64,000 nt of DNA from CAVQBC01 sp963710665 (GCA_963710665.1 CAVQBC010000006.1:124001-188000), one strand, 5' to 3'; positions 7,012 to 16,368 are shown, numbered from the stretch's first letter. Notes: a model not told the origin generated them from the sequence alone. Made by a program: numbers and translations.

Positions 7012-8318
7012 TGGTGCGCCGCCTCGTGATCGCCGGGCTCGCGGCCGCCGCGCTGTTCGTCGCGGCGCCGGCGGCGCACGCCGAGCCGCTGATCAGCGTC
7101 ACGTGCTCGCCCGGCGGCTGCGCCGGCTGGCACACGGGCCCGGTGACGATCGACTGGACCGTTTCGGCGACGTCGATCACGGGGTGCGAGGACACGACGT
7201 TGACCGGCGATACGGCCGGCAGCCCACAGGGCTGCATCGCCAGCGACGTCGACGGGACCGTGAGCCGCCAGGTCAACGTCCGCATCGACCAGACCGCCCC
7301 CTTCGTCACCGGCGCCACCCCCGCCCGACCCGCCGACGGCGACGGCTGGTACCGCCAGGCGATCGGCGTGAGCTTCGCCGGAGGCGACAACACGTCCGGC
7401 ATCGCCGCCTGCAGCGACACCAGCTACGCCGGGCCCGACGGCGCCGGCGTGCAGGTCACCGGCATCTGCCGCGACAACGCCGGCAACGTGAGCCCGTCCG
7501 CGGCCTTCACGCTCAACTACGACGCGACCGCCCCCATCGTGACCGCGGGCCAGGCCGAGCGCCGCCCCGACAAGCGCGACTGGTACACCGCCCCCGTCGC
7601 GTTCGCCTTCCAGGGCGCCGACGCGCTGTCCGGCCTCGCGACCTGCGATCCCGTCACCTACGGCGGGCCAGACGGCGCCGGCGCGCAGGTGGTCGGCACG
7701 TGTCGCGACCGCGCGGGCAACGTCGGCGCGCGCGGCTTCCCGATCGCCTACGACGCGTCGCCACCGGCGCTCGGGCGCGTCCGCGTGATCCCCGGCGACC
7801 GCCGCGTGCGGCTGCGGTTCCGGCGACCCGCCGACGCGAAGCGGATGTCGATCGTGCGGTCGCCGGGTCTCCGGCGCAAGGCGCGCAGCGGCATGCGCCT
7901 GCGCTCCACCCGCGGGTTCAGCGACAGCCGCGTGCGCAACGGCCGCCGCTACCGCTACCGGATCACGGTCGTCGACGCGGTGGGCAACCGGGGGTCGCGC
8001 ACGGTCGGGGCGACGCCCGGCATCCGCCTGCTCCGCCCCTCGGCCCGCGCGCAGGTCCGGCGGCCGCCGACCCTCACGTGGACCACCGTGCGCCGCGCCC
8101 GCTACTACAACGTCCAGCTCTTCCGCGGCGGCCGCAAGGTGATGAGCGCGTGGCCGACCGGCGCCCGCCTGCGCCTGCACCGCACGTGGCGCTACCGCGG
8201 CCGCAAGCACCTCACGCCCGGGACCTACCGCTGGTACGTGTGGCCGGGCCGCGGCCTGCGGCGCGCGCACCGCTACGGGCGCCTGGTCGGCGCGCGCACG
8301 TTCGTCGTGCGCGGCTGA
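7011..8318 (+). CDS. Secreted Ig-like / fibronectin-like repeat protein
   Basis: 435 residues with signal peptide (MVRRLVIAGLAAAALFVAAP, cleavage near AHAEP). Residues about 27-240 hold three Ig-like repeats; the last two share the pattern W-Y, V-F-F-G-D, SG-A-C, GPDGAG-QV-G-C-RD-AGNV, each with two cysteines placed for a disulfide. The C-terminal half resembles FnIII folds (RVRLRFRRPADAKRMSIVRS; YRYRITVVDAVGN; later YYNVQLFRGGRKV). Such proteins are exported and bind surfaces or polymers; the ligand is unknown. It is coupled to the preceding small anchored protein and closes the four-gene secreted locus. Confidence 0.72.
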   Translation: MVRRLVIAGLAAAALFVAAPAAHAEPLISVTCSPGGCAGWHTGPVTIDWTVSATSITGCEDTTLTGDTAGSPQGCIASDVDGTVSRQVNVRIDQTAPFVTGATPARPADGDGWYRQAIGVSFAGGDNTSGIAACSDTSYAGPDGAGVQVTGICRDNAGNVSPSAAFTLNYDATAPIVTAGQAERRPDKRDWYTAPVAFAFQGADALSGLATCDPVTYGGPDGAGAQVVGTCRDRAGNVGARGFPIAYDASPPALGRVRVIPGDRRVRLRFRRPADAKRMSIVRSPGLRRKARSGMRLRSTRGFSDSRVRNGRRYRYRITVVDAVGNRGSRTVGATPGIRLLRPSARAQVRRPPTLTWTTVRRARYYNVQLFRGGRKVMSAWPTGARLRLHRTWRYRGRKHLTPGTYRWYVWPGRGLRRAHRYGRLVGARTFVVRG

Positions 8319-8347
8319 TCAGGCGCCCGCTGTACGGCGCGGTCGAG

Positions 8348-9817
8348 CTACTCGCCCGGCTTCACGTAGCCCACCGGCGGCTGCACGCCGCGGTAGCGCA
8401 GCGTCTCCTTCGGCCCGATGTGGGCCGCGTGCGGGTTCTCCACGCCGCGCTCCGTGAAGTACGGGTCGGTGAAGCGGCCGTAGGTGCCCTCCTGGACGTT
8501 GTAGGTCACCGAGCGCCGCCCCGCCCCGGCGTTGGCGAGGTACTTCTTCTCGTCGTTCCAGGGGCGGCCGTCGAGGTTGGCGAAGAACTTGAGATCGACG
8601 AGGACGCCGTCGCACAGCGGCGTGACCTCCTCGTACTGGGTGGGCCAGCCGGCGCCGCCCTTGGTGTCCGGGTAGCCGTCCCAGTCGCCGCCCTTCTGCG
8701 GGCACGCGCCGCCGCCCTTGTCGCCGTAGGCGGCGGGACGGTCGGGGTGGTGGACACCGTAGAGCCGCGTCCCGGTCACCTGGCTCGAGCCGCCGCGCTC
8801 GAGGCTGAACCTCGGCATGAGGGTGACGGTGGTCTTCGGCCTGCGTCCGCGGAGCCCCTCGTAGTACGGGCCGTCGGGCCGGACGTAGCGGAAGTCCCCG
8901 CTGTGCCGGTCGTCGAAGACGGCGGTGAGGAACAGGTAGGGCATGTTGAAGAACGGACGCTCGTAGAGATAGAACTCGGCGTTCGTGCGGCGGACGTCGA
9001 TCGCCTTCCAGTGCACGTCGGTCTCGTCGCCGACGTTGACCCAGGCGCGGGCGTCGGGGTAGGGCTCGAGGCGCAGGACGTTGGTGTAGTTCTCCTTGAT
9101 GTCGAGGCCCGCGCGCCTGCCGAGCGGCCCGACCTTGTTGGCGCCGGGCTGGGCGAAGGCGAAGCCGGCCGCCTTCGCCGCCTCCGGGAAGTTCTCGATC
9201 GACATCGTGCAGTACCAGTGCGGCAGGTCGATCGGCTCGTGGTCCTTGTAGCGGCCGCCGTACTTGGCGTGGGTGATCGGCAGATCGACGAAGTTGCGCA
9301 TGCCCTGCGCGTTCACCGGCTCGAACGGGTCCTTGTAGCCGTCCGCGCCCTCGTCCGGCAGGTAGGCGGCATAGTCGCGCTCGAGCGTGGCGAGGATCGC
9401 CGGGTCGGCGAGGTCGGCGCCGGCGGGCAGCCCGGTCGCGCCCTTGCGCAGGTACTCGCGCACCATCCCGTTCTCCTGCACCCGCCAGAGTCCGTGCTTG
9501 CCCTCGCCCACGAGGTTGAAGACCTGCTCGGCGACGGTGAGGAAGCGGTAGGTGTCGTTGGTCTGCATGAAGCCCGTGTAGAAGGGCAGATGGGGGATCT
9601 TCGAATGCGTCGTGGTGGGCCGCGGATCGCGGTTGGCCGTGTAGTAGAAGGGGTCGCCGCCGGTCAGGTCGGTGATGTCCGGCTGGGCGCTGAAGAGCGC
9701 CCGGGCGCCGGTGGCGCCGTCCATCCGCGGAGGTGGCGGGCAGGCGAGCGCGCTCGCAACACCGACCGAGAAGAACGCGCAGAGCAGCGCGACGACGACT
9801 GCGAGCACCCGCTTCAT
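8348..9817 (-). CDS. Secreted protein of unknown function
   Basis: 489 residues from the ATG at 9817, preferred over one eight codons upstream because GTGAGGG precedes it and the signal peptide then starts cleanly (MKRVLAVVVALLCAFFSVGV, cleavage near ASA-LA). The mature part is rich in aromatic residues and Pro/Gly/Asp (GGDPFYYTANRDPRPTTTHS; HWYCTMSIENFP; ENYTNVLRLEPYPDARAWVN) with few Cys. It looks like a folded extracellular domain, not low-complexity. I do not recognise a family or catalytic motif. It converges on the surface locus with only 29 bp between stop codons. Confidence 0.7.
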   Translation of the reverse strand: MKRVLAVVVALLCAFFSVGVASALACPPPPRMDGATGARALFSAQPDITDLTGGDPFYYTANRDPRPTTTHSKIPHLPFYTGFMQTNDTYRFLTVAEQVFNLVGEGKHGLWRVQENGMVREYLRKGATGLPAGADLADPAILATLERDYAAYLPDEGADGYKDPFEPVNAQGMRNFVDLPITHAKYGGRYKDHEPIDLPHWYCTMSIENFPEAAKAAGFAFAQPGANKVGPLGRRAGLDIKENYTNVLRLEPYPDARAWVNVGDETDVHWKAIDVRRTNAEFYLYERPFFNMPYLFLTAVFDDRHSGDFRYVRPDGPYYEGLRGRRPKTTVTLMPRFSLERGGSSQVTGTRLYGVHHPDRPAAYGDKGGGACPQKGGDWDGYPDTKGGAGWPTQYEEVTPLCDGVLVDLKFFANLDGRPWNDEKKYLANAGAGRRSVTYNVQEGTYGRFTDPYFTERGVENPHAAHIGPKETLRYRGVQPPVGYVKPGE

Positions 9818-9916
9818 ACCCTCACCCCTGCCATGAGACATTGCGCCCGCGGCGTCCCCCGGGCCCCCAGGCGGTGGATCGCTACCAGACGCCCAAGCGG
9901 GTTGTCAATGATCTGA

Positions 9917-10360
9917 CTACTCGGCGGCGAGCCCCTTGTGGGAAAGCTCACGCCGCGCGCGGTCGGTCTTGCGCAGCCTGTCGAGCCCCATGCCGCGCAG
10001 CACCGGCTCGGCCTTGCTGAACTGGATCTCGCGGTAGTCGACGATCTGGACGAGGTTGCCCCAGGGGTCGTGGAAGCAGAGTCCGCGGCCCGGGCGGATC
10101 TCGACGCCGGCCTCCTTGAGCGCCCGCCGCACCGCCGCCTTGTCATCGACGACGAGGCCGAAGTGGCGCTGCGCGTCGGGCGGCTGCGTGCGGCCGTCCG
10201 AGATCGTGACGAACTGGTCGCCCATGTCGATGAAGGCCATGCGGGGGCCCCGCCCGCGCAGCTCGAAGTCGAACAGGCGGCCGTAGAACTCGAGCGCGGC
10301 GTCGACATCGCCGACCTCGAGCGCGACGTGATTGATCCCGACGAGGCGTGCGGAGGTCAT
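9917..10360 (-). CDS. VOC (glyoxalase/bleomycin-resistance) family protein
   Basis: 147 residues from ATG 10360 (MTSARLVGINHVALEVGDVD). It shows a vicinal-oxygen-chelate pair: INHVALEVGDVDAALEFYGR, then a second module HFGLVVDDKAAVRRALKEAG with LCFHDPWGNLVQIVDY. H at the first strand, H in HFGLVV and the terminal acidic position are the usual metal ligands; enzymatic class (glyoxalase, dioxygenase, epimerase) cannot be decided. A longer ORF to 10411 exists but the VOC fold starts at the chosen ATG. Divergent from cysK. Confidence 0.85.
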   Translation of the reverse strand: MTSARLVGINHVALEVGDVDAALEFYGRLFDFELRGRGPRMAFIDMGDQFVTISDGRTQPPDAQRHFGLVVDDKAAVRRALKEAGVEIRPGRGLCFHDPWGNLVQIVDYREIQFSKAEPVLRGMGLDRLRKTDRARRELSHKGLAAE

Positions 10361-10410
10361 GACCGGGACGCTAACGCCTGCGCGCGGGGTCACTACCCTG
10401 TGACCCGGCA

Positions 10411-11363
<953 letters not shown>

Positions 11364-11364
<1 letters not shown>

Positions 11365-12473
11365 TGGCCGAGCCGCCGGCCGGCGGGCCGGCGATCCTCC
11401 GCCGCGCGCCCGCCTGGGCGGCCGTCGCGGTCGCGGTCGTCCTCGTCGGCGCTGCCTGCGGGCGCCTGGGGGTGCCGTCGAGCTACCTGTTCTCCGCCCT
11501 GGTGGTCGGCCTCGTGGTGGCGCTCGCGCGCCCGGGGTCGCTCGCCGTCGACCCGCGCGTGTTCACGTGCGCGCAGGCCGCGATGGGCGTCGTCCTCGGG
11601 ACCTACCTCGACTCCGGGCAGCTCGGCGCGCTCCAGCACACGTGGCTGCCGGTGCTCCTCGTCAGCCTCGCGACGCTCGCGCTCACGATCGCCGCGGGAC
11701 TGGTGCTCGCGCGGGTGACCGGCGTCGACCCGGCGACGGCGTCGCTGGGGATGGTGGCCGGCGGGGCCTCGGGCATCGTCGCGATGGCCGGCGAGCTGGG
11801 CGGCGACGACCGCCTGGTCGCCTTCATGCAGTACCTGCGCGTGCTGGTGATCGTGGTGCTCACGCCGGTGATCGTGAGCCTCGCGTTCGGCGGGACCGCC
11901 GAGGGGGCGGTCGATCCGAGCACCGCCGAGCCGGTGCTCGGCACCCCGCTCGGCTGGGCCTTCACGCTCGCGGTCGCGGCGGCCGGCGTCGCGGCAGGGA
12001 CCCGGCTGCGGATCCCGGCGGGCTCGCTGCTCGTGCCGCTGGTGGTGGCGGGGGCGGTGTCGCTCAGCGGCGTGATGCCGGGGGCGACGGTCCCGCCGCT
12101 GCTGCGCGAGACGGCCTTCGCGCTGATCGGGCTGCAGGTCGGCCTGCGCTTCACGCCCGCCACGCTGCGGACCGCCGGGCGCATGATCCTCCCGGTCGTC
12201 GCCTCGATCCTCGCGCTGGTGGCGGCGTGCTTCGGCCTCGCCTGGCTGCTCTCGCTGACCACCGACGTGTCGCTGCTCGACGGCTATCTCGCGACCACGC
12301 CCGGCGGCCTCTACGCCGTGCTCGCGACCGCCTTCGGGGTGCGGGCGGACACGACCTTCGTGCTCGCCGTCCAGGCGCTGCGGCTGTTCGTGATGCTGCT
12401 CGCCGCCCCGCCGATCGTGCGCTGGATCGTCGCGCGCAACGTCGGCGCGCCGGACCGGCTGGTCAGTCCGTGA
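11364..12473 (+). CDS. AbrB-family membrane protein (duplicated AbrB domain, putative transporter)
   Basis: 369 residues, about 10 hydrophobic helices, with the internal duplication typical of the PF05145 family: the first half has ARPGSLAVDPRVFTCAQAAM and GMVAGGASGIVAMAGELGGD, the second repeats as ETAFALIGLQVGLRFTPATL and ATTPGGLYAVLATAFG. Members were once called ammonia monooxygenase, with little support. ATG shares its A with the cysK TGA, so translation is coupled; a role in exporting or importing a cysteine-pathway metabolite is only a guess. Its last 11 bp overlap the convergent hydrolase gene. Confidence 0.85.
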
Positions 12474-13041
12474 GCTCGTCGCGCTCGCCGCGCGCCCAGG
12501 CCTCGACCTCGGGCCACGGGCCGTGGCCCGAGTCGGGGTTGAGATGGCCCTCGCCGGCCAGCACGTCGACCGGCAGCTCGAGCGGCTCGCCGTAGGCGCG
12601 CGCCGCACCCTCCGGGCAGTACGGGTCGTTGTCGCTGCACACCAGGCGGGTGCCGCCCGCGGCCGAGCGGCGGACCGCGTCCGCGTCGAGCGGCACGGGG
12701 AAGAAGCTGCGCAGCTCGCGCTCGGAGATCCCGGGCGAGGGTGGCGCCACCAGCAGGACGCGCTCGGCGAAGGGCTCGGGCGACTCGTGCTCGGAGACGT
12801 GGTGCAGCCACAGCACGACGCCGAGCGAGTGGCAGAGCACGACGCGCTCGCCGCTCAGCCCCGCCAGCTCCTCCGCGAGCACGTGCTGCCAGCGCTGCAG
12901 CCGCGGCGTGTCGGTGTCGGGCAGCGCGGGAAGGGCGACGGTCTCCCCGCTCGCCCGCAGCCGCTCGGCCAGCCACGTGTACCAGTGCTCGGGCCCGGGG
13001 CCCTGCCACCCGTGCAGGATGAGGTAGGAGCGCGCGCTCAA
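12463..13041 (-). CDS. RBBP9/YdeN-family alpha/beta hydrolase
   Basis: 192 residues from a TTG at 13041 (LSARSYLILHGWQGPGPEHW), which matches where the family begins; the longer frame to 13257 is antisense to the TusA-like gene. The nucleophile elbow is LCHSLGVVLW, the Asp region lies near VCSDNDPYCPEGAARAYGE, and the His is in GEGHLNPDSGHGPWPE, a typical RBBP9-family ending. A serine hydrolase is likely; the substrate is unknown. Its start is 21 bp from the divergent TusA-like start. Confidence 0.85.
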   Translation of the reverse strand: MSARSYLILHGWQGPGPEHWYTWLAERLRASGETVALPALPDTDTPRLQRWQHVLAEELAGLSGERVVLCHSLGVVLWLHHVSEHESPEPFAERVLLVAPPSPGISERELRSFFPVPLDADAVRRSAAGGTRLVCSDNDPYCPEGAARAYGEPLELPVDVLAGEGHLNPDSGHGPWPEVEAWARGERDELTD

Positions 13042-13062
13042 GGGCCCGCTACGGTACCGGTG

Positions 13063-13272
13063 ATGGCCGCGCGGACGCTCGACATCACCGGCCTCACGTG
13101 CCCCATGACATGGGTGCGAACCAAGCTCGAGCTCGAGCGCCTGGCGCCGGGCGAGAAGCTGACGGTGCTGTGCCCGGAGGGCGAGGCGCTCGAGAACGTC
13201 CCCGGCTCGGCGCGCGAGGCGGGCCACGGCGTCGCGGTCGAGGGCAGCGTCGTGCACATCGTGCGGGCATGA
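13063..13272 (+). CDS. TusA-family sulfur carrier
   Basis: 69 residues with the TusA/SirA pattern: DITGLTCPMTWVRTKLELER carries the persulfide Cys in CPM (usually CPxP; here the second Pro is Thr), followed by L-x-P-G-E-x-L and an E-G-E-A/ENVP loop. It passes sulfane sulfur between proteins in thiolation or sulfur oxidation pathways. Candidate -10 TACGGT (13050-13055) is 7 bp before the ATG, so the mRNA is probably leaderless. Its stop overlaps the next ATG (ATGA), linking it to a ThiF/MoeB-like enzyme. Confidence 0.88.
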   Translation: MAARTLDITGLTCPMTWVRTKLELERLAPGEKLTVLCPEGEALENVPGSAREAGHGVAVEGSVVHIVRA

Positions 13273-14132
13273 ACAGCCGCCGCGCGTTCCTGCGCGGGCT
13301 GGCGAGCGCCGCCGTCCGGCCCGGAACCGAGCCCGCCGCGCCCGCGCCGCCGCCCGAGCCCGAGCCGGAGCCCGGGCGGGCCCCCCTCTCCGACGCCGAG
13401 CTCGACCGCTACTCGCGCCAGCTCGTGCTGCCGGAGTGGAGCGAGGCGGCCCAGGTCGCCCTGCGCGAGGCGGCGGTGCTCGTGATCGGCGCGGGCGCGC
13501 TGGGCTCGCCGGTGGCCACCTACCTCGCGGGCGCGGGCGTCGGGCGGATCGGGATCGCCGACGACGACGAGGTCGCGGTCTCCAACCTGCACCGCCAGCA
13601 CCTGCACTTCACGCCCGACGTCGGCGTCCCCAAGGCCGCCAGCGCCGCTGCCAAGCTCGCCTTCCTGAACCCCGAGATCGTGGTCGAGCCCTACCAGGTG
13701 CGCTTCGAGCCCGCCAACGCCGCGGCGCTGGTCGAGGGCCAGGATCTCGTGGTGGACTGCTCGGACTCGTTCGAGACGCGGTATGCGGTCAACGCCGCGT
13801 GCTGCGCGGCGGGCATCCCGCTGGTGGAGGGCGGGGTGGTCGGCCTGGGCGGGCTCGTGATGGCCATCCGGCCGGGGGAGACCGCCTGCTACCGCTGCGC
13901 GTTCCCTGAGCCGCCGCCGCCCGGCGCGGCGCCCACCTGCGCGGAGGCGGGCGTCCTCGGCCCCGCGGCCGGCGTGATCGGGTCCCTGCAGGCCCTCGAG
14001 GCGATCCGGCTCCTGGCCGGCCTGCCGGGCGAGGCGGCCGGCGGATTCCTCGAGGTCGACCTCGCCACGCAGACGTTCGTTCGCGTCGCGGTGGCGCGGC
14101 GGCCGGCGTGTCCGGACTGCAACCCGCTTTAA
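13269..14132 (+). CDS. ThiF/MoeB/HesA-family adenylyltransferase (E1-like)
   Basis: 287 residues. The ATP loop VIGAGALGSP, the DDDEVAVSNLHRQ segment, and the pair of zinc CxxC motifs (CYRC, CPDC) with TCAEAGVLGP are all present, as in MoeB. These enzymes adenylate the C-terminal Gly-Gly of a ubiquitin-like sulfur carrier. There is no C-terminal rhodanese domain, so sulfur may come from the coupled TusA-like protein. Oddly, the N-terminus reads SRRAFLRGLASAA followed by a Pro/Glu-rich linker, resembling a Tat signal on a protein expected to be cytoplasmic. No MoaD/ThiS gene is adjacent. Confidence 0.9.
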   Translation: MNSRRAFLRGLASAAVRPGTEPAAPAPPPEPEPEPGRAPLSDAELDRYSRQLVLPEWSEAAQVALREAAVLVIGAGALGSPVATYLAGAGVGRIGIADDDEVAVSNLHRQHLHFTPDVGVPKAASAAAKLAFLNPEIVVEPYQVRFEPANAAALVEGQDLVVDCSDSFETRYAVNAACCAAGIPLVEGGVVGLGGLVMAIRPGETACYRCAFPEPPPPGAAPTCAEAGVLGPAAGVIGSLQALEAIRLLAGLPGEAAGGFLEVDLATQTFVRVAVARRPACPDCNPL

Positions 14133-14143
14133 TTCCTGAAGCG

Positions 14144-14881
14144 ATGCCCTCGCGGAACCACCTCCGCCGCGTCGCGGGCGAGCTCCGGCGCACCATCGGC
14201 GCCGCCCGCGACCGCGATCCCGCCGCCCGCGACGTCCACGGCGCCGAGATCCTCGCCGCCTGGCCCGGCGTCCACGCGCTGCTCGCCCACCGCGTCGCCC
14301 ACCAACTGCGGGACGCCGGAGTGCCGTTCGTCCCGACGGCGATCGCCTACGTCGCCCGTTCGGTCACCGGGATCGAGATCCACCCCTGCGCCGAGATCGG
14401 CGACGGGCTGTTCATCGACCACGGGATGGGCGTGGTGGTGGGGGAGACCGCCGAGATCGGCGAGGACGTGACGATCTATCAGGGAGTGACGCTCGGCGGG
14501 ACCGGCTTCGCCACCGGCAAGCGCCACCCGACGGTGGAGGACAACGTCACGATCGGCTCGGGCGCGAAGCTGCTCGGCCCGATCACCATCGGGCACGGCG
14601 CGAAGATCGGCGCCGGCGCGGTCGTGATCCACGACGTTCCGCCGAACTCGACCGTGGTCGGCAACCCTGGACATCCGGTCAAGGTCGAGGGTCGTCGCCC
14701 GGAGGGCCCGGACGCCGACTGGGTGCACCTGCCGGACCCGATCGCCGACGCGCTCTCCGCGCTCTCGGCCCGCATCTCCGAGCTCGAGCGCGAGCTGGCG
14801 CGGGCGCGCGGCGAGGCCGCCGCCGAGGGCGAGGTCCTGCCGCTGCGGGCCCGCGGCGGTCCGAACCCGGCGGGCGGCTGA
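14144..14881 (+). CDS. cysE: Serine O-acetyltransferase
   Basis: 245 residues from ATG 14144; an upstream ATG at 14108 would overlap the previous gene, and no strong RBS decides between them. The left-handed beta-helix core is clear: IEIHPCAEIGDGLFIDHGMG, VVVGETAEIGEDVTIYQGVT, LGGTGFATGKRHPTVEDN, LGPITIGHGAKIGAGAVVIH. It acetylates serine with acetyl-CoA, feeding CysK. The C-terminal tail after the helix is a predicted coiled coil (ISELERELARARGEAAAEGE) and ends in Gly-Gly, longer than a standard CysE tail and lacking its terminal Ile that docks into CysK. Confidence 0.92.
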   Translation: MPSRNHLRRVAGELRRTIGAARDRDPAARDVHGAEILAAWPGVHALLAHRVAHQLRDAGVPFVPTAIAYVARSVTGIEIHPCAEIGDGLFIDHGMGVVVGETAEIGEDVTIYQGVTLGGTGFATGKRHPTVEDNVTIGSGAKLLGPITIGHGAKIGAGAVVIHDVPPNSTVVGNPGHPVKVEGRRPEGPDADWVHLPDPIADALSALSARISELERELARARGEAAAEGEVLPLRARGGPNPAGG

Positions 14882-14884
14882 GCT

Positions 14885-15658
14885 TCAGCGCGCGGCGAGC
14901 GGCGCGACCCCGATCGCTTCGCCGACCGCCGCGACGGTGGCCCCGAGCTCCGCGGGCTCGTCCCCCGGCCGCGCGAGCAGGGCCTGGGCGTCGCCGAGGC
15001 CGGCGCGAGCCACGAGGCGCTTCTCGTTGAGCACCCACTCCCGGCGCTCGGCCAGCCGCCCGTGCGCCGCGCAGAGGACGGCGCTCGCGAGCATCCCCGC
15101 GCAGCACACGGCGTCGCCGGCGCCCGCGTGGATCCCGGCGAACATCAGCGAGACGCTCGCCCGCCCGCGCCACCGCGTCGCGGCGGCCGCCGCGAGCGGC
15201 GCCGGGAAGCCCGGCCGCGGCAGCTCGCCGGCCACCGGCTCCGAGAGCGCGAGCTCGCCGGCGAGGACGTACGTCGGCGCGCCCACCAGGTAGCCGTTCT
15301 GCGACACCACCTCGAAGCGCCCCGCCCGCGCCTCGCGCAGCCGGCGCTCCGCCTCGTCGAGGTCGCGGTAGAGGACGTCGACCGGCAGGCCGCCGACCGT
15401 CAGCCAGGCGCCGCCGTTGACGATCGGCCCCCACTCGCCCAGCTCCGACACGTGGCCCACGTGGCCCAGGCGGCGGACGTCGCCGGGGTCGAGCGCCCGC
15501 CGCGAGCCGCGGTAGTAGACGCCGAGGTCCCAGTCGCTGTCGGGCCGGTGCGTTGCGGTCGCGCGGGAGCCGCCGAGCACCACGGCGACCGTGCCGGGCA
15601 GGCCGGCGAGCTCCGCGGCGAGCGCCGCGACCGGCGGCGGCAGCCGCGGAACGGTCAT
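14885..15658 (-). CDS. Nucleotidyltransferase-domain protein
   Basis: 257 residues from ATG 15658. The pol-beta superfamily signature GGSRATATHRPDSDWDLGVY gives the GS motif and the two metal-binding Asp residues. A likely third carboxylate lies in LPVDVLYRDLDE. The C-terminal part is helical (ASVSLMFAGIHAGAGDAVCC), similar to the antibiotic or unknown-substrate nucleotidyltransferases (DUF4037-like). Substrate unknown. It converges on cysE with 3 bp between them; upstream lies a large palindrome shared with the SRPBCC gene. Confidence 0.82.
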   Translation of the reverse strand: MTVPRLPPPVAALAAELAGLPGTVAVVLGGSRATATHRPDSDWDLGVYYRGSRRALDPGDVRRLGHVGHVSELGEWGPIVNGGAWLTVGGLPVDVLYRDLDEAERRLREARAGRFEVVSQNGYLVGAPTYVLAGELALSEPVAGELPRPGFPAPLAAAAATRWRGRASVSLMFAGIHAGAGDAVCCAGMLASAVLCAAHGRLAERREWVLNEKRLVARAGLGDAQALLARPGDEPAELGATVAAVGEAIGVAPLAAR

Positions 15659-15685
15659 GCGTCCAGCGTAGGGGCGGCGTCGATA

Positions 15686-15861
15686 AGCCCGGATCCACCG
15701 ATACCCGCGGCGCCTTGATCGGGGACCCGCCCGCCCCTTCGCCAGTGCCGATCGGCCGCGAACCAGGTGGCCCCACCACATGGATGCGCGGCCGATCGAC
15801 CCTGGCTCGGGGGCGGCTGGGCCGGATCGAGGCATCCACGGCACATCGGTGGATCCGGGCT
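15686..15861. repeat. 176-bp imperfect palindrome between divergent genes
   Basis: The outer arms are a perfect 17-bp inverted repeat (AGCCCGGATCCACCGAT at 15686-15702 and its complement at 15845-15861). Inside, further paired blocks line up in order: the GATCGGCCGCG block pairs with CGCGGCCGATC around 15750/15790, and GGTGG with CCACC at the centre (15767-15778). The two ~85-nt arms agree at roughly three-quarters of positions. Arms end 27 and 16 bp from the start codons of the flanking genes. It could be a MITE-like element, an inverted duplication of a promoter, or a large RNA hairpin. Confidence 0.8.
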
Positions 15862-15877
15862 AAGCTCCCGCCCCGCC

Positions 15878-16309
15878 ATGCCCCGCTTCGAGCACGCCAT
15901 CGACATCGCCCGGCCGCCGGCCGAGGTCTTCCCCTGGCTCTTCGACGACGACAAGGTGCCGCGCTGGACGAGCAGCCTCGCGTCCTACGAGCGCGTCGGC
16001 AACGGCCCGCTGACGCCCGGGTCGCACTTCCGCCAGACGCTCGACATCAAGGGCCGCCGGATCACGGTCGACCTCGAGGTCACCCGCGTCGACGTGCCGC
16101 ACGCCGCCGAGAGCCGCTTCAGCGAGCACGGCTTCGACGTGACGACCGCCTACGCCCTGGCCGAGTCCCCCGCCGGCACGCGCCTGACCCAGACGGTGGA
16201 CGCCGGCTTCGGCTCGTTCTCGGCGCGGATGCTCGCCCCGATCGTCGAGCCCTACCTGCGCGAGAAGCTCGAGCGCGACCTCGCCGCGCTGCGCGACCTG
16301 CTCGGCTGA
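15878..16309 (+). CDS. SRPBCC (START/Bet v1-like) family protein
   Basis: 143 residues from ATG 15878. The fold is suggested by FEHAIDIARPPAEVFPWLFD at the N-terminus, a central set of beta strands (ITVDLEVTRVDVPHAAESRF; TRLTQTVDAGFGSFSARMLA) and a long C-terminal helix (YLREKLERDLAALRDLLG), as in polyketide cyclase / CoxG-like proteins that bind hydrophobic ligands. Ligand unknown. Its stop codon lies inside a 20-bp repeat that reappears after the AfsR-type gene. Confidence 0.85.
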   Translation: MPRFEHAIDIARPPAEVFPWLFDDDKVPRWTSSLASYERVGNGPLTPGSHFRQTLDIKGRRITVDLEVTRVDVPHAAESRFSEHGFDVTTAYALAESPAGTRLTQTVDAGFGSFSARMLAPIVEPYLREKLERDLAALRDLLG

Positions 16310-16325
16310 GCCCGGGCTGAGCGCC
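16306..16325. repeat. 20-bp direct repeat, left copy
   Basis: CTGAGCCCGGGCTGAGCGCC includes the TGA stop of the SRPBCC gene and a 10-bp palindrome AGCCCGGGCT. An identical 20 bp sits at 19752-19771 in the same position relative to the stop of the AfsR-type gene, 3446 bp away, so the two copies bracket that gene. Confidence 0.9.
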
Positions 16326-16368
16326 ACGCTCGCCGGCGCGCCGCGGGCGCGCGGTTAGGGTTGCCCGG

